This document shows, piece by piece, positions 1 to 7,897 of a DNA stretch of 63,891 nt. The notes beneath the pieces were generated by a model, which saw nothing but the letters and a program-made list of their open reading frames with translations, had not been told where the DNA came from and searched no databases. Every line of letters begins with the position of its first letter. Position 1 is the first letter of the stretch. A program made the translations under genes and the position numbers. This DNA comes from Clostridia bacterium (GTDB taxonomy: Bacteria; Bacillota; Clostridia; Christensenellales; Aristaeellaceae), in the NCBI GenBank assembly GCA_017547805.1, contig JAFYOR010000026.1, forward strand, positions 1 through 63,891. Reading direction: 5' to 3'.

Positions 1-323
1 CCGATGGAAGCGTTCAAGCCGCAACGAAGCGTAGTGGGTTCGGGCTCTGCCCGAAAAGAACTCCCCGCCTTTCGGCGGGGAGTTCTGCTTGCTTTTGCGA
101 CGCTCTGCGCAGCAGGCTTCCGAGGGCCTTTTGCCCGATGGAAGCGTTCAAACCGCAGCGAAGCGTAGTGGGTTCGGGCTCTGCCCGAAAAAAACTCCCC
201 GCCTTTCGGCGAGGAGTTTTACTTGCCTTTCACGACGCTTTGCGCAGCAGGCTTCCGAGGGCCTTTTGCCCGATGGAAGCGTTCAAACCGCAGCGAAGCG
301 TAGTGGGTTCGGGCTCTGCCCGA
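1..323. repeat. Tandem intergenic repeat, about 2.4 copies of a 134-135 bp unit
   Basis: Copies begin at 1, 135 and 270. Each carries a conserved block running from CGATGGAAGCGTTCAA to GGGTTCGGGCTCTGCCCG; the first two also contain a GC-rich hairpin (59-84 and 191-220). The third copy is cut short where the downstream minus-strand gene ends. Between hairpin and next block lies a segment with GAGGGCCTTTTGCCC that recurs in related form near 60781-60873. Short ORFs through this block are repeat artefacts: they have no ribosome binding site and repeat their own sequence. Confidence 0.85.
188..220 (-). terminator. Intrinsic terminator after the FMN-binding protein gene
   Basis: Read on the minus strand, a stem of about 12 bp with a GAAA loop and one mismatch is followed by seven T. 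It lies about 100 nt after the stop codon of the gene ending at 324 and is embedded in the tandem repeat. Confidence 0.75.
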
Positions 324-1997
324 TTATTCGGCGGTGATGTCCACGGCCTTCGCGCCAGCATCAGCCTTCACGATCGCGTCGAGGATGTTGCCGTGCGGGT
401 CGGTCAGGGACATGGTCGCAGAAGAGGTCACGTCAGCCAGCGCAGCCTTTTCCTCGTCGGTGAGGAGGGCATACTTGGCGGCGTCCTGCTCGTTGGTGGA
501 GCCGTCCTTGAGCGGGCGGCCGTTGCGGTCGGAGGTATACTTCGCGTTCCACTCGACGATCTCATCGGTCGTCATGCCCACGAAAGTATTCTCAAAGCCC
601 ATCATCTCAGACGCCCAGGTGCCCGCGTTCATGCGGTACTTGTCGCCCAGCTGACGCTTGGTGACATAGCCGTTGATCTGATCCTGGAAGGCTTCTTCGG
701 TCTGGGTCCAGACTTCGTCCACCTTGCCGTCGGCATCGACGTCGGCGTTGTAGCTCTGTCCCGGCCAGCCAGTGAAGATGTTGTCGTCCACACCGTCATG
801 GTTCGGGGTGATGATCTCAAGAACATCGCCCTGCATGTCGATGATCTTGCCGTCCGCATCGTAGCACACGCCGGCGACGACAACGTTGAAGGAGTAGCAC
901 GGCACGCCCTGATCATCAGCGCCCGGGCCGAGGCGCGGGGTGATGTTCACGCCGAGGCCGACCTTGGCGATCTTGTCAAACTCGCGGACCGCAACAGCGT
1001 TGGCAACCGCAGCCTTAACAGCCTCGAGGATGTCGCCGTGCGGGTCGGTCAGGGACATGGTCGCACCGGAGGTCACGTCAGCCAGCGTAGCCTTTTCCTC
1101 GTCAGTGAGGAGAGCGTACTTGGCGGCGTCCTGCTCGTTGCTGCTGCCGTCCTTGAGCGGGCGGCCGTTGCGATCGGAGCAGTTCTTGGCGTACCAAGCA
1201 TCGATCTCTTCGACGGTCTTGCCGATGAAGAAGGCTTCAAAGGCGTCCATCTGGCTCGCCCAGGAACCAGCGCCCATCATGTAGGCGTCGCCCTTCTGGC
1301 GCTTGGTCAGCCACTCGTTGATCTCGGTGGTGAAGATCTCGTCGGTCATGAGCAGTTCGCCCTCGACGGTGCCATCGCCTTCGGCGTCGTTGGCGTAGCT
1401 CTGTCCCGGCCAGCCGGCCAGGAAGTTGTCGCCTTCGTTGGACTCGTCGTGGTTGGTGGTGATGACCTCGAGGATGTCCACTTCCAGATCGACGATGCGG
1501 TTGTCCGCGTCGACGATGGCGTAAGCGATGACCTCGTTGAAGGAGTAAACCGGGGTGCCGTTCGCGTCAGAGCCCGGGCCAAGGCGCGGGGTGCCGGTGA
1601 TGGCGATGCCGTGCTTGAGACCGGTGGCGGAAACAGCCACAACCTCGGCTTCCTTCTTCACTTCCTCGGCATACGGGAACGCAACCGGATCAAGCGCATT
1701 CTTGACCGCGGCGATGATGCCGTTGGAGGTGTAGGTCGCGCTGGCGACGATCTCCACGTCAGCGGAGTTCGCAGCGACGATAGCCGCCGGGATCTTCTCG
1801 ATCGCCGGACCGGCAATCGCCGGAGTCTCGGCATTCTCGGTGACGACGACGTTCTTGATCACGCCGTCTTCGGTGGTGACGGTGACGACGATGTCGCCCA
1901 TGAAGCCCTTACCCTTGCCGGTAAGCTCATCGGCCATCGCGACAGCGCTCGTGAGCAGCAGCGCGCAAACGAGCATGAGGCTGAGAATCTTCTTCAT
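324..1997 (-). CDS. Secreted FMN-binding domain protein with an internal duplication
   Basis: A 557-residue exported protein. Residues 1-22 form a Sec signal peptide (MKKILSLMLV..., cut near AMA-DEL). Residues about 25-105 resemble an FMN_bind domain, with a SATYTS segment near residue 88. Two long repeats follow (about 137-325 and 352-540), each starting TPRLGPG and ending in a TSGATMS-type motif. The first repeat has D-V-T-S-G-A-T near residue 305, which fits the D-x-x-S/T-G-A-T/S pattern flavinylated by ApbE in this family; the second has S in place of G. The ATG at 1997 is preferred over upstream starts because AAAGGAGAG lies just before it and it begins the signal peptide. It is probably an extracytoplasmic electron carrier or flavin-binding protein. 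No ApbE gene is in the window. Confidence 0.7.
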   Translation of the reverse strand: MKKILSLMLVCALLLTSAVAMADELTGKGKGFMGDIVVTVTTEDGVIKNVVVTENAETPAIAGPAIEKIPAAIVAANSADVEIVASATYTSNGIIAAVKNALDPVAFPYAEEVKKEAEVVAVSATGLKHGIAITGTPRLGPGSDANGTPVYSFNEVIAYAIVDADNRIVDLEVDILEVITTNHDESNEGDNFLAGWPGQSYANDAEGDGTVEGELLMTDEIFTTEINEWLTKRQKGDAYMMGAGSWASQMDAFEAFFIGKTVEEIDAWYAKNCSDRNGRPLKDGSSNEQDAAKYALLTDEEKATLADVTSGATMSLTDPHGDILEAVKAAVANAVAVREFDKIAKVGLGVNITPRLGPGADDQGVPCYSFNVVVAGVCYDADGKIIDMQGDVLEIITPNHDGVDDNIFTGWPGQSYNADVDADGKVDEVWTQTEEAFQDQINGYVTKRQLGDKYRMNAGTWASEMMGFENTFVGMTTDEIVEWNAKYTSDRNGRPLKDGSTNEQDAAKYALLTDEEKAALADVTSSATMSLTDPHGNILDAIVKADAGAKAVDITAE

Positions 1998-2232
1998 AGA
2001 ATTCTCTCCTTTGTTAAGTCTAGGTAAACCTGCCAAAATAGCACGGTATACCATACGCATTATAGCACAACTTCAGGACTGTGAACAGTATAAATTGCAG
2101 GAAAAAAACCGCGATAAACGACAGAATCTATTCATATATTGTGTATTCTCATCCATATTCGATGGATACAGATATAAAACAGATGAATTCTTCAACAAAA
2201 AAAGATGCGCCGTATCAGGCGCATCCGGAAAA
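1998..2232. other. Intergenic gap, no gene seen
   Basis: An AT-rich stretch between two minus-strand genes. It holds the ribosome binding site of the FMN-binding protein (CTCTCCTTTG at 2003-2012, read in reverse) and presumably its promoter. No convincing small ORF or RNA gene was found. Confidence 0.5.
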
Positions 2233-2652
2233 TCAATGCTCGTGGCAGTGGCATTCATGACCGTCGTGATGATGATGCTCATGGTCATGGCAGCTGCAGC
2301 CATCGTGATGGTGATGATCATGATGGTCACAGTTGGCGCTGGCATTCTGCGGGAGAACACCCGCGAGGAGCTTGGCAACCGCCATATCCGCAGAACCGGT
2401 GATGCCAGCGTAGAGCTGAATGTCGGCATTGTCAAGCGCAACCTGCGCGCCCATGCCGATGCCGCCGCAGATCAGCGTATCCACGCCCAGCTCCTCCAGA
2501 AAACCAGCAAGCGCGCCATGGCCGCCGCCCGCGGTAGGCACGACCATGCTGCTCATCTTGCCGTCGATGATTTCGTAAATCTTGAACTGCTGCGTGTGAC
2601 CAAAGTGCTGGAAAACCTGACCGTTTTCGTAAGTGACTGCAATCTTCTTCAT
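2233..2652 (-). CDS. NifX/NifB-family iron-molybdenum cofactor-like protein with His-rich tail
   Basis: A 139-residue cytoplasmic protein. Residues 1-100 match the dinitrogenase iron-molybdenum cofactor biosynthesis fold: it opens MKKIAVTYENGQVFQHFGHT and later carries TLICGGIGMGAQ, typical of small NifX/MTH1175-like proteins. The last roughly 35 residues are a His/Cys/Asp tail (HHDHHHHDG, CSCHDHEHHHHDG), a likely metal-binding extension for nickel, zinc or iron. No nif genes are nearby, so a nitrogenase role is unlikely; metal handling or iron-sulfur cofactor sensing is more probable. The start is supported by a GGAGAATGAG ribosome binding site. The gene stands alone. Confidence 0.75.
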   Translation of the reverse strand: MKKIAVTYENGQVFQHFGHTQQFKIYEIIDGKMSSMVVPTAGGGHGALAGFLEELGVDTLICGGIGMGAQVALDNADIQLYAGITGSADMAVAKLLAGVLPQNASANCDHHDHHHHDGCSCHDHEHHHHDGHECHCHEH

Positions 2653-2725
2653 ATTCTCATTCTCCTGATAAAACAGAATTTACCCTTCTATGATACACCC
2701 GATTTGGGGAATGTCAAGCGACGGT

Positions 2726-3616
2726 TTACAGCAGCATCCCCAGCGCCGGCACAGTTGCCAGCGCGAGCAGCGTCGTCCAGGCGATAGCGCGGGAGGCGAA
2801 GACGGCGTCGCTGTCGTAAACCTCGGCGAGCATGGCGATGACGGTGCCGGCGGGCATGGCGGTCAGCAGGAAGAGCACGCCGCGTACCGCGTCGCTCAGC
2901 GTAATGGGCAGCAGCAGCACGTATACCGCCAGCGGTACCGCGATCAGACGCAGGAAGGCGGCAATGTGATAATCGCGCTCGCCTAGCTCACTCAAACGGA
3001 TGCCGCAAACGCGCGTGCCGATGAGCAGCATGGTCAGCGGGGTCGTCATGCCGCCGATGAGGGAGAGGGATTCGTTGGCGATGGCGGGCAGGGAAAAGCT
3101 GCCAAGGAAGAGCACGAAGCCCAGCAGCGCAGCGATGATGTTGGGATTGAGAAGAATCTTTCGCATGTTCACGGCGCTGCGGTCGGCAAAGAGCATCGCA
3201 CCCAGCGACCAGACGAACACGCAGTTTGTCGAGGAAAAGGTGACGGCATAGATCATCCAGTCGGGATTGACGGCGAGGATGATCGGGAAGCCCATGAAGC
3301 CGCAGTTGGTGAAGGTGGTGATGTTTGCCATCACGGCGCGGCGGTCGTGCGGGCGCTTCCTGAAAAGGAAGAGCCCCAGCGCCAGGGAGAGAAAGGTGAT
3401 GAGGGTGGTGAAGAGCATCGTCTGCAGCACGCCGACGAGCACGGCGCGATCAAACGGACGCTGCATGCTGGAGATGGTCAGTGCGGGGACAGTGATATTG
3501 ACGACCAGCTGCGTGACGCCGCGGATGACCTCGTCGGTGAAAAAGCCGCGCTTGCGACAGAAGACGCCGGTGAGCACGATGATGAACAGGATGGCGCATT
3601 GAGAGGCGATCGACAT
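2726..3616 (-). CDS. AEC family transporter (auxin efflux carrier family), copy 1
   Basis: A 296-residue membrane protein with about ten predicted transmembrane segments, the usual AEC family length. It begins MSIASQCAILFIIVLTGVF and contains the cytoplasmic CRKRGFFTDEVIRG segment followed by TQLVVNITVPALTI, characteristic of the family. AEC proteins move organic anions such as malate or malonate across the inner membrane; the substrate here cannot be read from sequence. It lies about 50 bp downstream of a close paralogue on the same strand, so the two look like a tandem duplication in one transcript. Confidence 0.85.
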   Translation of the reverse strand: MSIASQCAILFIIVLTGVFCRKRGFFTDEVIRGVTQLVVNITVPALTISSMQRPFDRAVLVGVLQTMLFTTLITFLSLALGLFLFRKRPHDRRAVMANITTFTNCGFMGFPIILAVNPDWMIYAVTFSSTNCVFVWSLGAMLFADRSAVNMRKILLNPNIIAALLGFVLFLGSFSLPAIANESLSLIGGMTTPLTMLLIGTRVCGIRLSELGERDYHIAAFLRLIAVPLAVYVLLLPITLSDAVRGVLFLLTAMPAGTVIAMLAEVYDSDAVFASRAIAWTTLLALATVPALGMLL

Positions 3617-3666
3617 AACAGTATACCTTCTTTTTTCCGGGGCCGTCGTTGGCGGCGGAGCGCGGA

Positions 3667-4551
3667 TTACAGGAGCATGCCCATGAGCGGGACGGTGACA
3701 AGGGAGAGGAGCGTGCCATAGGCGATGGCGCGGGAGGCAAAGACCGCGTCGCCGTCGTAGAGCTCCGCCTGCATGGCGATGACCGTCGCGGCGGGCATGC
3801 CGGTGAGCAGGAAGAGAACGGAGCGGACCGCAGGCGCAAGCGGCAGCGAGAGCGCGCCGGTCAACAGCGGAATGACGAGCAGGCGCAGCAGCGCGGCGGT
3901 GTGATAGTCCGGATCCCGCAGCTCGCTGAGCTTAAGCCCGCAAACGCGCGTGCCGATGAGCAGCATCGTCAGCGGGGTGGTCAGGCTGCCGAGCATGGAG
4001 ATGGAATCGGCGGCGATGACGGGCAGGCGGACGCCCGAGAGGAAGAGGGCGATGCCGATGACGGAGGCGATGATGTTGGGATTGAGCAGCACGCGCTTGA
4101 TGCGCACGCCCTCCTTCCCCTTGAAGAGCATCACGCCCAGCGTCCATGCGCAGAGGGTGTAGGCGATGTTGTAGCCCACGGCGTAGATCATCAGATCGGG
4201 ATTGAAGGCCATGATGACGGGATAGCCCATGAAGCCACAGTTGGTGAAGGCGGTGATATTGGCCAGCACGGCACGGCGCTCGCGGGGACGGCGGCGATAG
4301 AGCAGCCAGCCGGCGAACATGCCCAGAATGATGATCAGCGCGGCCAGCAGCGTCGTGAGCAGAAAGTTGATGAAGACGGAGGACTCAAAGGGGCGCTGCA
4401 TGTTGGCGATCATCAGACAGGGGACGGTGATGTTGACAACCAGCTGCGTGACACCGCGAATGACCTCGTCGGTGAAAAAGCCGCGCTTGCGGCAGAAGAC
4501 GCCGATGAAGACGACGACCGATAGAATCAGAACCTGTGAAGCGATGGACAC
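3667..4551 (-). CDS. AEC family transporter, copy 2
   Basis: A paralogue of the neighbouring gene, 294 residues with about ten membrane segments. It shares the CRKRGFFTDEVIRG loop, TQLVVNITVP, and the ending PLMGMLL. The open frame extends upstream to an ATG at 4620, but the GTG at 4551 is the better start: AGGAGA lies 7-8 nt before it, and the resulting start SIASQVLILS aligns with SIASQCAIL of copy 1. The substrate is unknown; family members export or take up small carboxylates. The nearby citrate locus makes a carboxylate plausible, but that is inference only. Confidence 0.85.
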   Translation of the reverse strand: MSIASQVLILSVVVFIGVFCRKRGFFTDEVIRGVTQLVVNITVPCLMIANMQRPFESSVFINFLLTTLLAALIIILGMFAGWLLYRRRPRERRAVLANITAFTNCGFMGYPVIMAFNPDLMIYAVGYNIAYTLCAWTLGVMLFKGKEGVRIKRVLLNPNIIASVIGIALFLSGVRLPVIAADSISMLGSLTTPLTMLLIGTRVCGLKLSELRDPDYHTAALLRLLVIPLLTGALSLPLAPAVRSVLFLLTGMPAATVIAMQAELYDGDAVFASRAIAYGTLLSLVTVPLMGMLL

Positions 4552-4596
4552 AAATGAATCTCCTAAGCGGATATATACAAGTAAAACGATCTTCAA

Positions 4597-4673
4597 GCCG
4601 CGCGAAGCGAGCAGGGTCAAGGGGCTTGGCCCCTTGGCGGGGTCTTAGGGGCGGCTACCCCTATCGTCTCCCC
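4597..4673 (+). repeat. Dispersed GC-rich double-hairpin repeat
   Basis: GCGAAGCGAGCAGGG, a hairpin (CAAGGGGCTTGGCCCCTTG), then GGGGTCTTAGGGGCGG with a second hairpin and ATCGTCTCCCC. The same arrangement occurs at 27706-27781 and, reversed, at 30931-31010 and 47611-47690. Confidence 0.75.
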
Positions 4674-4715
4674 ATAAGAAAAGCGGGCGCGCTGCGCGTG
4701 TCCGCCGGATGTTGC

Positions 4716-5462
4716 TTAGTCCTTGATCGGACGGATGAGGATGAACGGCGTGAGCTCGTCGCCCTGACCGGAGGGATTGTCCGCCATGGCGTCCTGAATC
4801 TGGTCGTCGGTCAGCGGGAAATTGCTCGCCTTGCCCAGCTGGTTCTGGTCAAAGTCGTTGGCGTCCATGACGACGACCGGCACGCCGGTTTCCTCATACA
4901 GCGCGTCGCACAGCGCCGGGGAATTCGTCGGATTGAGCACGCCCATCGTGTGATAAACCTCAAAAGAGGAATCCGGATAGAAGCCGTCGATGCCCGCGAC
5001 GTCGTGACCGCAGATTTTGTAGAACAGACCGCGGATGCCGAAGGGACGCGTGACGGCGGATACGGCGGCGGCAAAGAGCACGCGCGGCAGGCCGCACAGT
5101 TCGATGGTCAGCTGCATCTTATAGGGCTGATGCATGCCGATGCCGGTGGAGTTGTGGCCGGCGAACGGCGCAAGGGTCTTCGCCCAGAAGCCCGGGTGCG
5201 TGTCTTCCAGCGTGCGCACAGCGCCGGTGCACATGCCCATCACCTTCGCGGTAAAGGAAAGGCAGTCGCCCTCCTGATAAATCGGCAGAACATAGCGGCG
5301 CACAAGCTCCGCCTGATTCTCGTTCGGCTGAACAAAGTGCGTGTGGATGGCATAGCGCTGATAGCGGCGGCCGTCCTTTCCGGCGATCACGCCGCGATCA
5401 TAATAGACAACGCCGTTCTCTTCACGACGGGTGGATTCGACATTCTTATTGGCAGCACCCAT
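4716..5462 (-). CDS. Coenzyme F420-0:L-glutamate ligase-like protein (CofE family)
   Basis: A 248-residue soluble protein. A segment near residues 40-75 (FVQPNENQAELVRRYVLP, then GDCLSFTAKVMGMCTGAV) fits the N-terminal part of CofE-type ligases. The core near residues 100-185 contains GIGMHQPYKMQLTIELCG, CGHDVAGIDG and GVLNPTNSPALC. CofE adds glutamate to F420-0, but related proteins occur in Firmicutes not known to make F420, and no other F420 gene is visible here, so the substrate is open. The start at 5462 is supported by AAAGGAG. It ends with ILIRPIKD. The family assignment is from recognition only. Confidence 0.6.
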   Translation of the reverse strand: MGAANKNVESTRREENGVVYYDRGVIAGKDGRRYQRYAIHTHFVQPNENQAELVRRYVLPIYQEGDCLSFTAKVMGMCTGAVRTLEDTHPGFWAKTLAPFAGHNSTGIGMHQPYKMQLTIELCGLPRVLFAAAVSAVTRPFGIRGLFYKICGHDVAGIDGFYPDSSFEVYHTMGVLNPTNSPALCDALYEETGVPVVVMDANDFDQNQLGKASNFPLTDDQIQDAMADNPSGQGDELTPFILIRPIKD

Positions 5463-5609
5463 AATATACAGTCTCCTTTGCTGATGGTTGTGCTTTTATT
5501 GTGTCCGCAGGATGCGAAGCTTATCAGTATCATCTCATTGTACTACGCAGCGATGAGAATGTCAATTTTTCCATACACAGTCAGCGGAAAAACTCTCCTT
5601 CGCACGGCG

Positions 5610-5639
5610 TTGACCGTATATCATTTCATGTGATATACT
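5610..5639 (+). promoter_or_regulatory. Sigma-A-type promoter for the TerD-domain gene
   Basis: TTGACC (5610-5615) and TATACT (5634-5639), spaced by 18 bp. The predicted start of transcription, near 5646, coincides with the first of two hairpin repeats, so the leader RNA would begin with that structure. Confidence 0.65.
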
Positions 5640-5645
5640 GCTGTT

Positions 5646-5780
5646 GTGCAGCTAACGGCGCTTACTTCAAAAACCATCATGTTTAAGAGTGCCGCAATTC
5701 GCACACCCGGCGCAGCTAGCGGCACTTACTCCATTTCGCTCAAGAATAGAGTACCGCAATTCGCGCCGGGTTTTTTCTAT
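5646..5780 (+). ncRNA. Structured leader with two tandem hairpins ending in a terminator-like stem
   Basis: Copy 1 (5648-5702) and copy 2 (5711-5764) share GCAGCTAnCGGCnCTTACT at the left and GAGTnCCGCAATTCGC at the right, and each folds into a stem of about 11 bp. CCCGGCGC (5706-5713) can pair with GCGCCGGG (5763-5770), enclosing copy 2 and followed by TTTTTT, which makes an intrinsic terminator just upstream of the ribosome binding site. This looks like an attenuator or cis-regulatory RNA; it matches no riboswitch class I recognise. Confidence 0.55.
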
Positions 5781-5794
5781 GAGGAGGGATGACG

Positions 5795-7831
5795 ATGTAC
5801 AAAGCGTTTGAAAGCTACCTGTTTTCAAAACATCTTCTGATCAGCAGCGATGGACAGGGAAAAGACGTCTTTGAAACGCTGTTTTCTTTAGCGACTCTCT
5901 TTGGCATCCGTATTATTTCCGGTCAGGAGATGGCGCGCCCGGAGATGATCCGCACGGCGTCAAATCGGCTCGGCAGATATGTGCCGATGCCGTTCTATAA
6001 AAACTTTCCGCAGTCTGTCAGGGAGCTTTCCAAGGAGGAGAAACGCTTTGACCAGCTGCTGCACTATGCTAGGACGTATGGCTTCGGCGACTTTTCCGCG
6101 CCGGATCATTCTGTGTTTGAGAGGGATTTTGAGCGGGCAGCTTTTAAGGAAGAGACGCAGATCCGTGATTTTTCCATCATCACCGAGGAGGAGACTGTGC
6201 GCTTGCTGAGGGGGAAGGTCGATGATCTGCTCAAAAGCACGCGTCCTCTGAGCGAGGAACAGTATAACCTGGTGCTTGAGTTCATCCGAAGGTATGAATA
6301 CACGGTTTCACACTGCGCTTCAAAGGATACGCTGGTCAAGCTGCTTCTGGATACAAGGGATGTATCTCTGGCTGGATTTCTGCAGATGACCGACGTGATC
6401 CGGGTATTGGACCACCTGAGCTATCAGCGATATAAAAACGAAAACCTGAAGAAGCTCAATCTGAAGAATCAGGACCGCAAGTTCCTCAAGCAGATCATCA
6501 ACGTCATTCTTAAAAACGGTCAGTGCAATCTCGCAGACTGCTATGAAAAGAAGAAGCTCTTCAGCGGCCTGCTGCACCACATTCACTACCAGCCCAAAAA
6601 TGAGCAGGCACAGGCGTTTGTCAACGCCATGCGCGGCAGGGATAACCAGTCCGTGTATTCCGCGTTTGAAAAGCACATGCACAAGGGCGAAATCCGGGAA
6701 GCTGTTCAGGCGCTGAAAGACGGCAAAGGCTCCGGCGCGCTGCTGCGAAAGCTGTCGTACATCCTCAGCCGCTGCAAAACGCAGGAGGACGTCGACGCTT
6801 TACTTGCCAGCATCGAAACGAACAATCCGCTGATCCTCATTCAGCTGCTGATGACGTATTCGCTGGAGCCGCAGGATGGACAGGAACGCACATTCAAGTT
6901 TACCCGTCATAATCTGCTCAAGATCCATACGGAGTCGCAGGCAGAAGCGGCGCACAGACATTCCTTTGTTCCTGATGAAATCCGCGAAAGGGTGCTGCAG
7001 CTGCTCAAAGAAAACCTCCGCAGGATCTATCACGGCAGGCTGGGCAAGGTGTACATTGCGCCCGGCATGCAGCGCATTGCCGTCCCGCTGCAGGAAACAA
7101 CCGCCTCCGGCGGGTTCGGCACGCTGCCACGAGGCAGCCGGATGCCGATCAAGGCTGGCAAAAAGGTACGCGCCTTTACCTATTGGGAGATGGTTAATGA
7201 TGTCGACCTGAGCATAATCGCCCTGATGAAGGACGGCTTTCAGGCAGAGTTTTCATGGAGAACCATGTGGAACGAGGATTGCATGGTATATTCCGGAGAT
7301 CAGACCAGCGGCTATGACGGCGGCTCTGAATACTTTGATATCGACCTTGATGAATTCACGTGGCAATATCCAAACGCAGAATACCTGATCTGCTGCAACA
7401 ATGTCTATTCTGAACTCACATTTGATCAATGCGTATGCACAGCCGGCTACATGGAGCGGGAAGCACTGGATTCCGGCGAGATATTTGAACCCAAAACGGT
7501 AAAAACCTCGTTCAAAATCAATTGCAAGAGCACCTTTGCCTACCTGTTTGCCATCGACCTGAAGACACGGGAAATCATCTGGCTCAATACCAGCCGCGAT
7601 AGCAGCGAACACGTTGCGGGGAAAACATCGCTTGAATTCCTCAGGACATACTTTGACTACGCGCAGGTGTTCAGTCTCCGTACGCTGTTTGAGATGATGG
7701 CAACGGAAGTGGTGGATAACCCGATGGAAGCTGATGTGGTGCTCACAAACGAGGAACTCCCTGTTCGCGAGGGCGCCGAAGTGATTCACAGTTACGATAT
7801 GGATCGTATTCTGGCGCTGATGAACGCATAA
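5795..7831 (+). CDS. Uncharacterised protein with C-terminal TerD-like domain
   Basis: A 678-residue soluble protein. Residues 1-440 are helix-rich without a domain I recognise. Residues about 465-600 resemble TerD: DVDLSIIAL, then VYSGDQTSGYDGGSEYFDID, spaced like the calcium-binding residues of tellurium-resistance/stress proteins, and later FAYLFAIDLKTREIIWLN. An in-frame ATG at 5789 sits only 1-2 nt from GAGGAGG; the ATG at 5795 has proper spacing and is chosen. It stands alone behind its own promoter and a terminator-bearing leader (5646-5780), so expression is probably conditional. The function is unknown; TerD proteins are linked to stress, phage and metal responses. No other ter genes are nearby. 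Confidence 0.65.
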   Translation: MYKAFESYLFSKHLLISSDGQGKDVFETLFSLATLFGIRIISGQEMARPEMIRTASNRLGRYVPMPFYKNFPQSVRELSKEEKRFDQLLHYARTYGFGDFSAPDHSVFERDFERAAFKEETQIRDFSIITEEETVRLLRGKVDDLLKSTRPLSEEQYNLVLEFIRRYEYTVSHCASKDTLVKLLLDTRDVSLAGFLQMTDVIRVLDHLSYQRYKNENLKKLNLKNQDRKFLKQIINVILKNGQCNLADCYEKKKLFSGLLHHIHYQPKNEQAQAFVNAMRGRDNQSVYSAFEKHMHKGEIREAVQALKDGKGSGALLRKLSYILSRCKTQEDVDALLASIETNNPLILIQLLMTYSLEPQDGQERTFKFTRHNLLKIHTESQAEAAHRHSFVPDEIRERVLQLLKENLRRIYHGRLGKVYIAPGMQRIAVPLQETTASGGFGTLPRGSRMPIKAGKKVRAFTYWEMVNDVDLSIIALMKDGFQAEFSWRTMWNEDCMVYSGDQTSGYDGGSEYFDIDLDEFTWQYPNAEYLICCNNVYSELTFDQCVCTAGYMEREALDSGEIFEPKTVKTSFKINCKSTFAYLFAIDLKTREIIWLNTSRDSSEHVAGKTSLEFLRTYFDYAQVFSLRTLFEMMATEVVDNPMEADVVLTNEELPVREGAEVIHSYDMDRILALMNA

Positions 7832-7852
7832 AACTCCATCTGAAACCAAAAG

Positions 7853-7878
7853 AAACCGGAGACTTTCGTCTCCGGTTT
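7853..7878. terminator. Bidirectional terminator hairpin
   Basis: An 11-bp perfect stem (AAACCGGAGAC / GTCTCCGGTTT) with a TTTC loop, between the convergent TerD-domain gene and citF. T-rich tracts are short on both sides. Confidence 0.7.
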
Positions 7879-7897
7879 CTTGCATATAACCTCAATC

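Noticed and set aside
138-2027. A 629-codon plus-strand open frame opposite the FMN-binding protein
   Set aside because: It is the antisense shadow of the real gene, is full of Val/Gly/Asp/Arg runs typical of reversed GC-rich coding DNA, and has no ribosome binding site.
2205-2402. His-rich plus-strand frame
   Set aside because: It is the reverse of the His-rich tail of the NifX-like gene and has no start signal.
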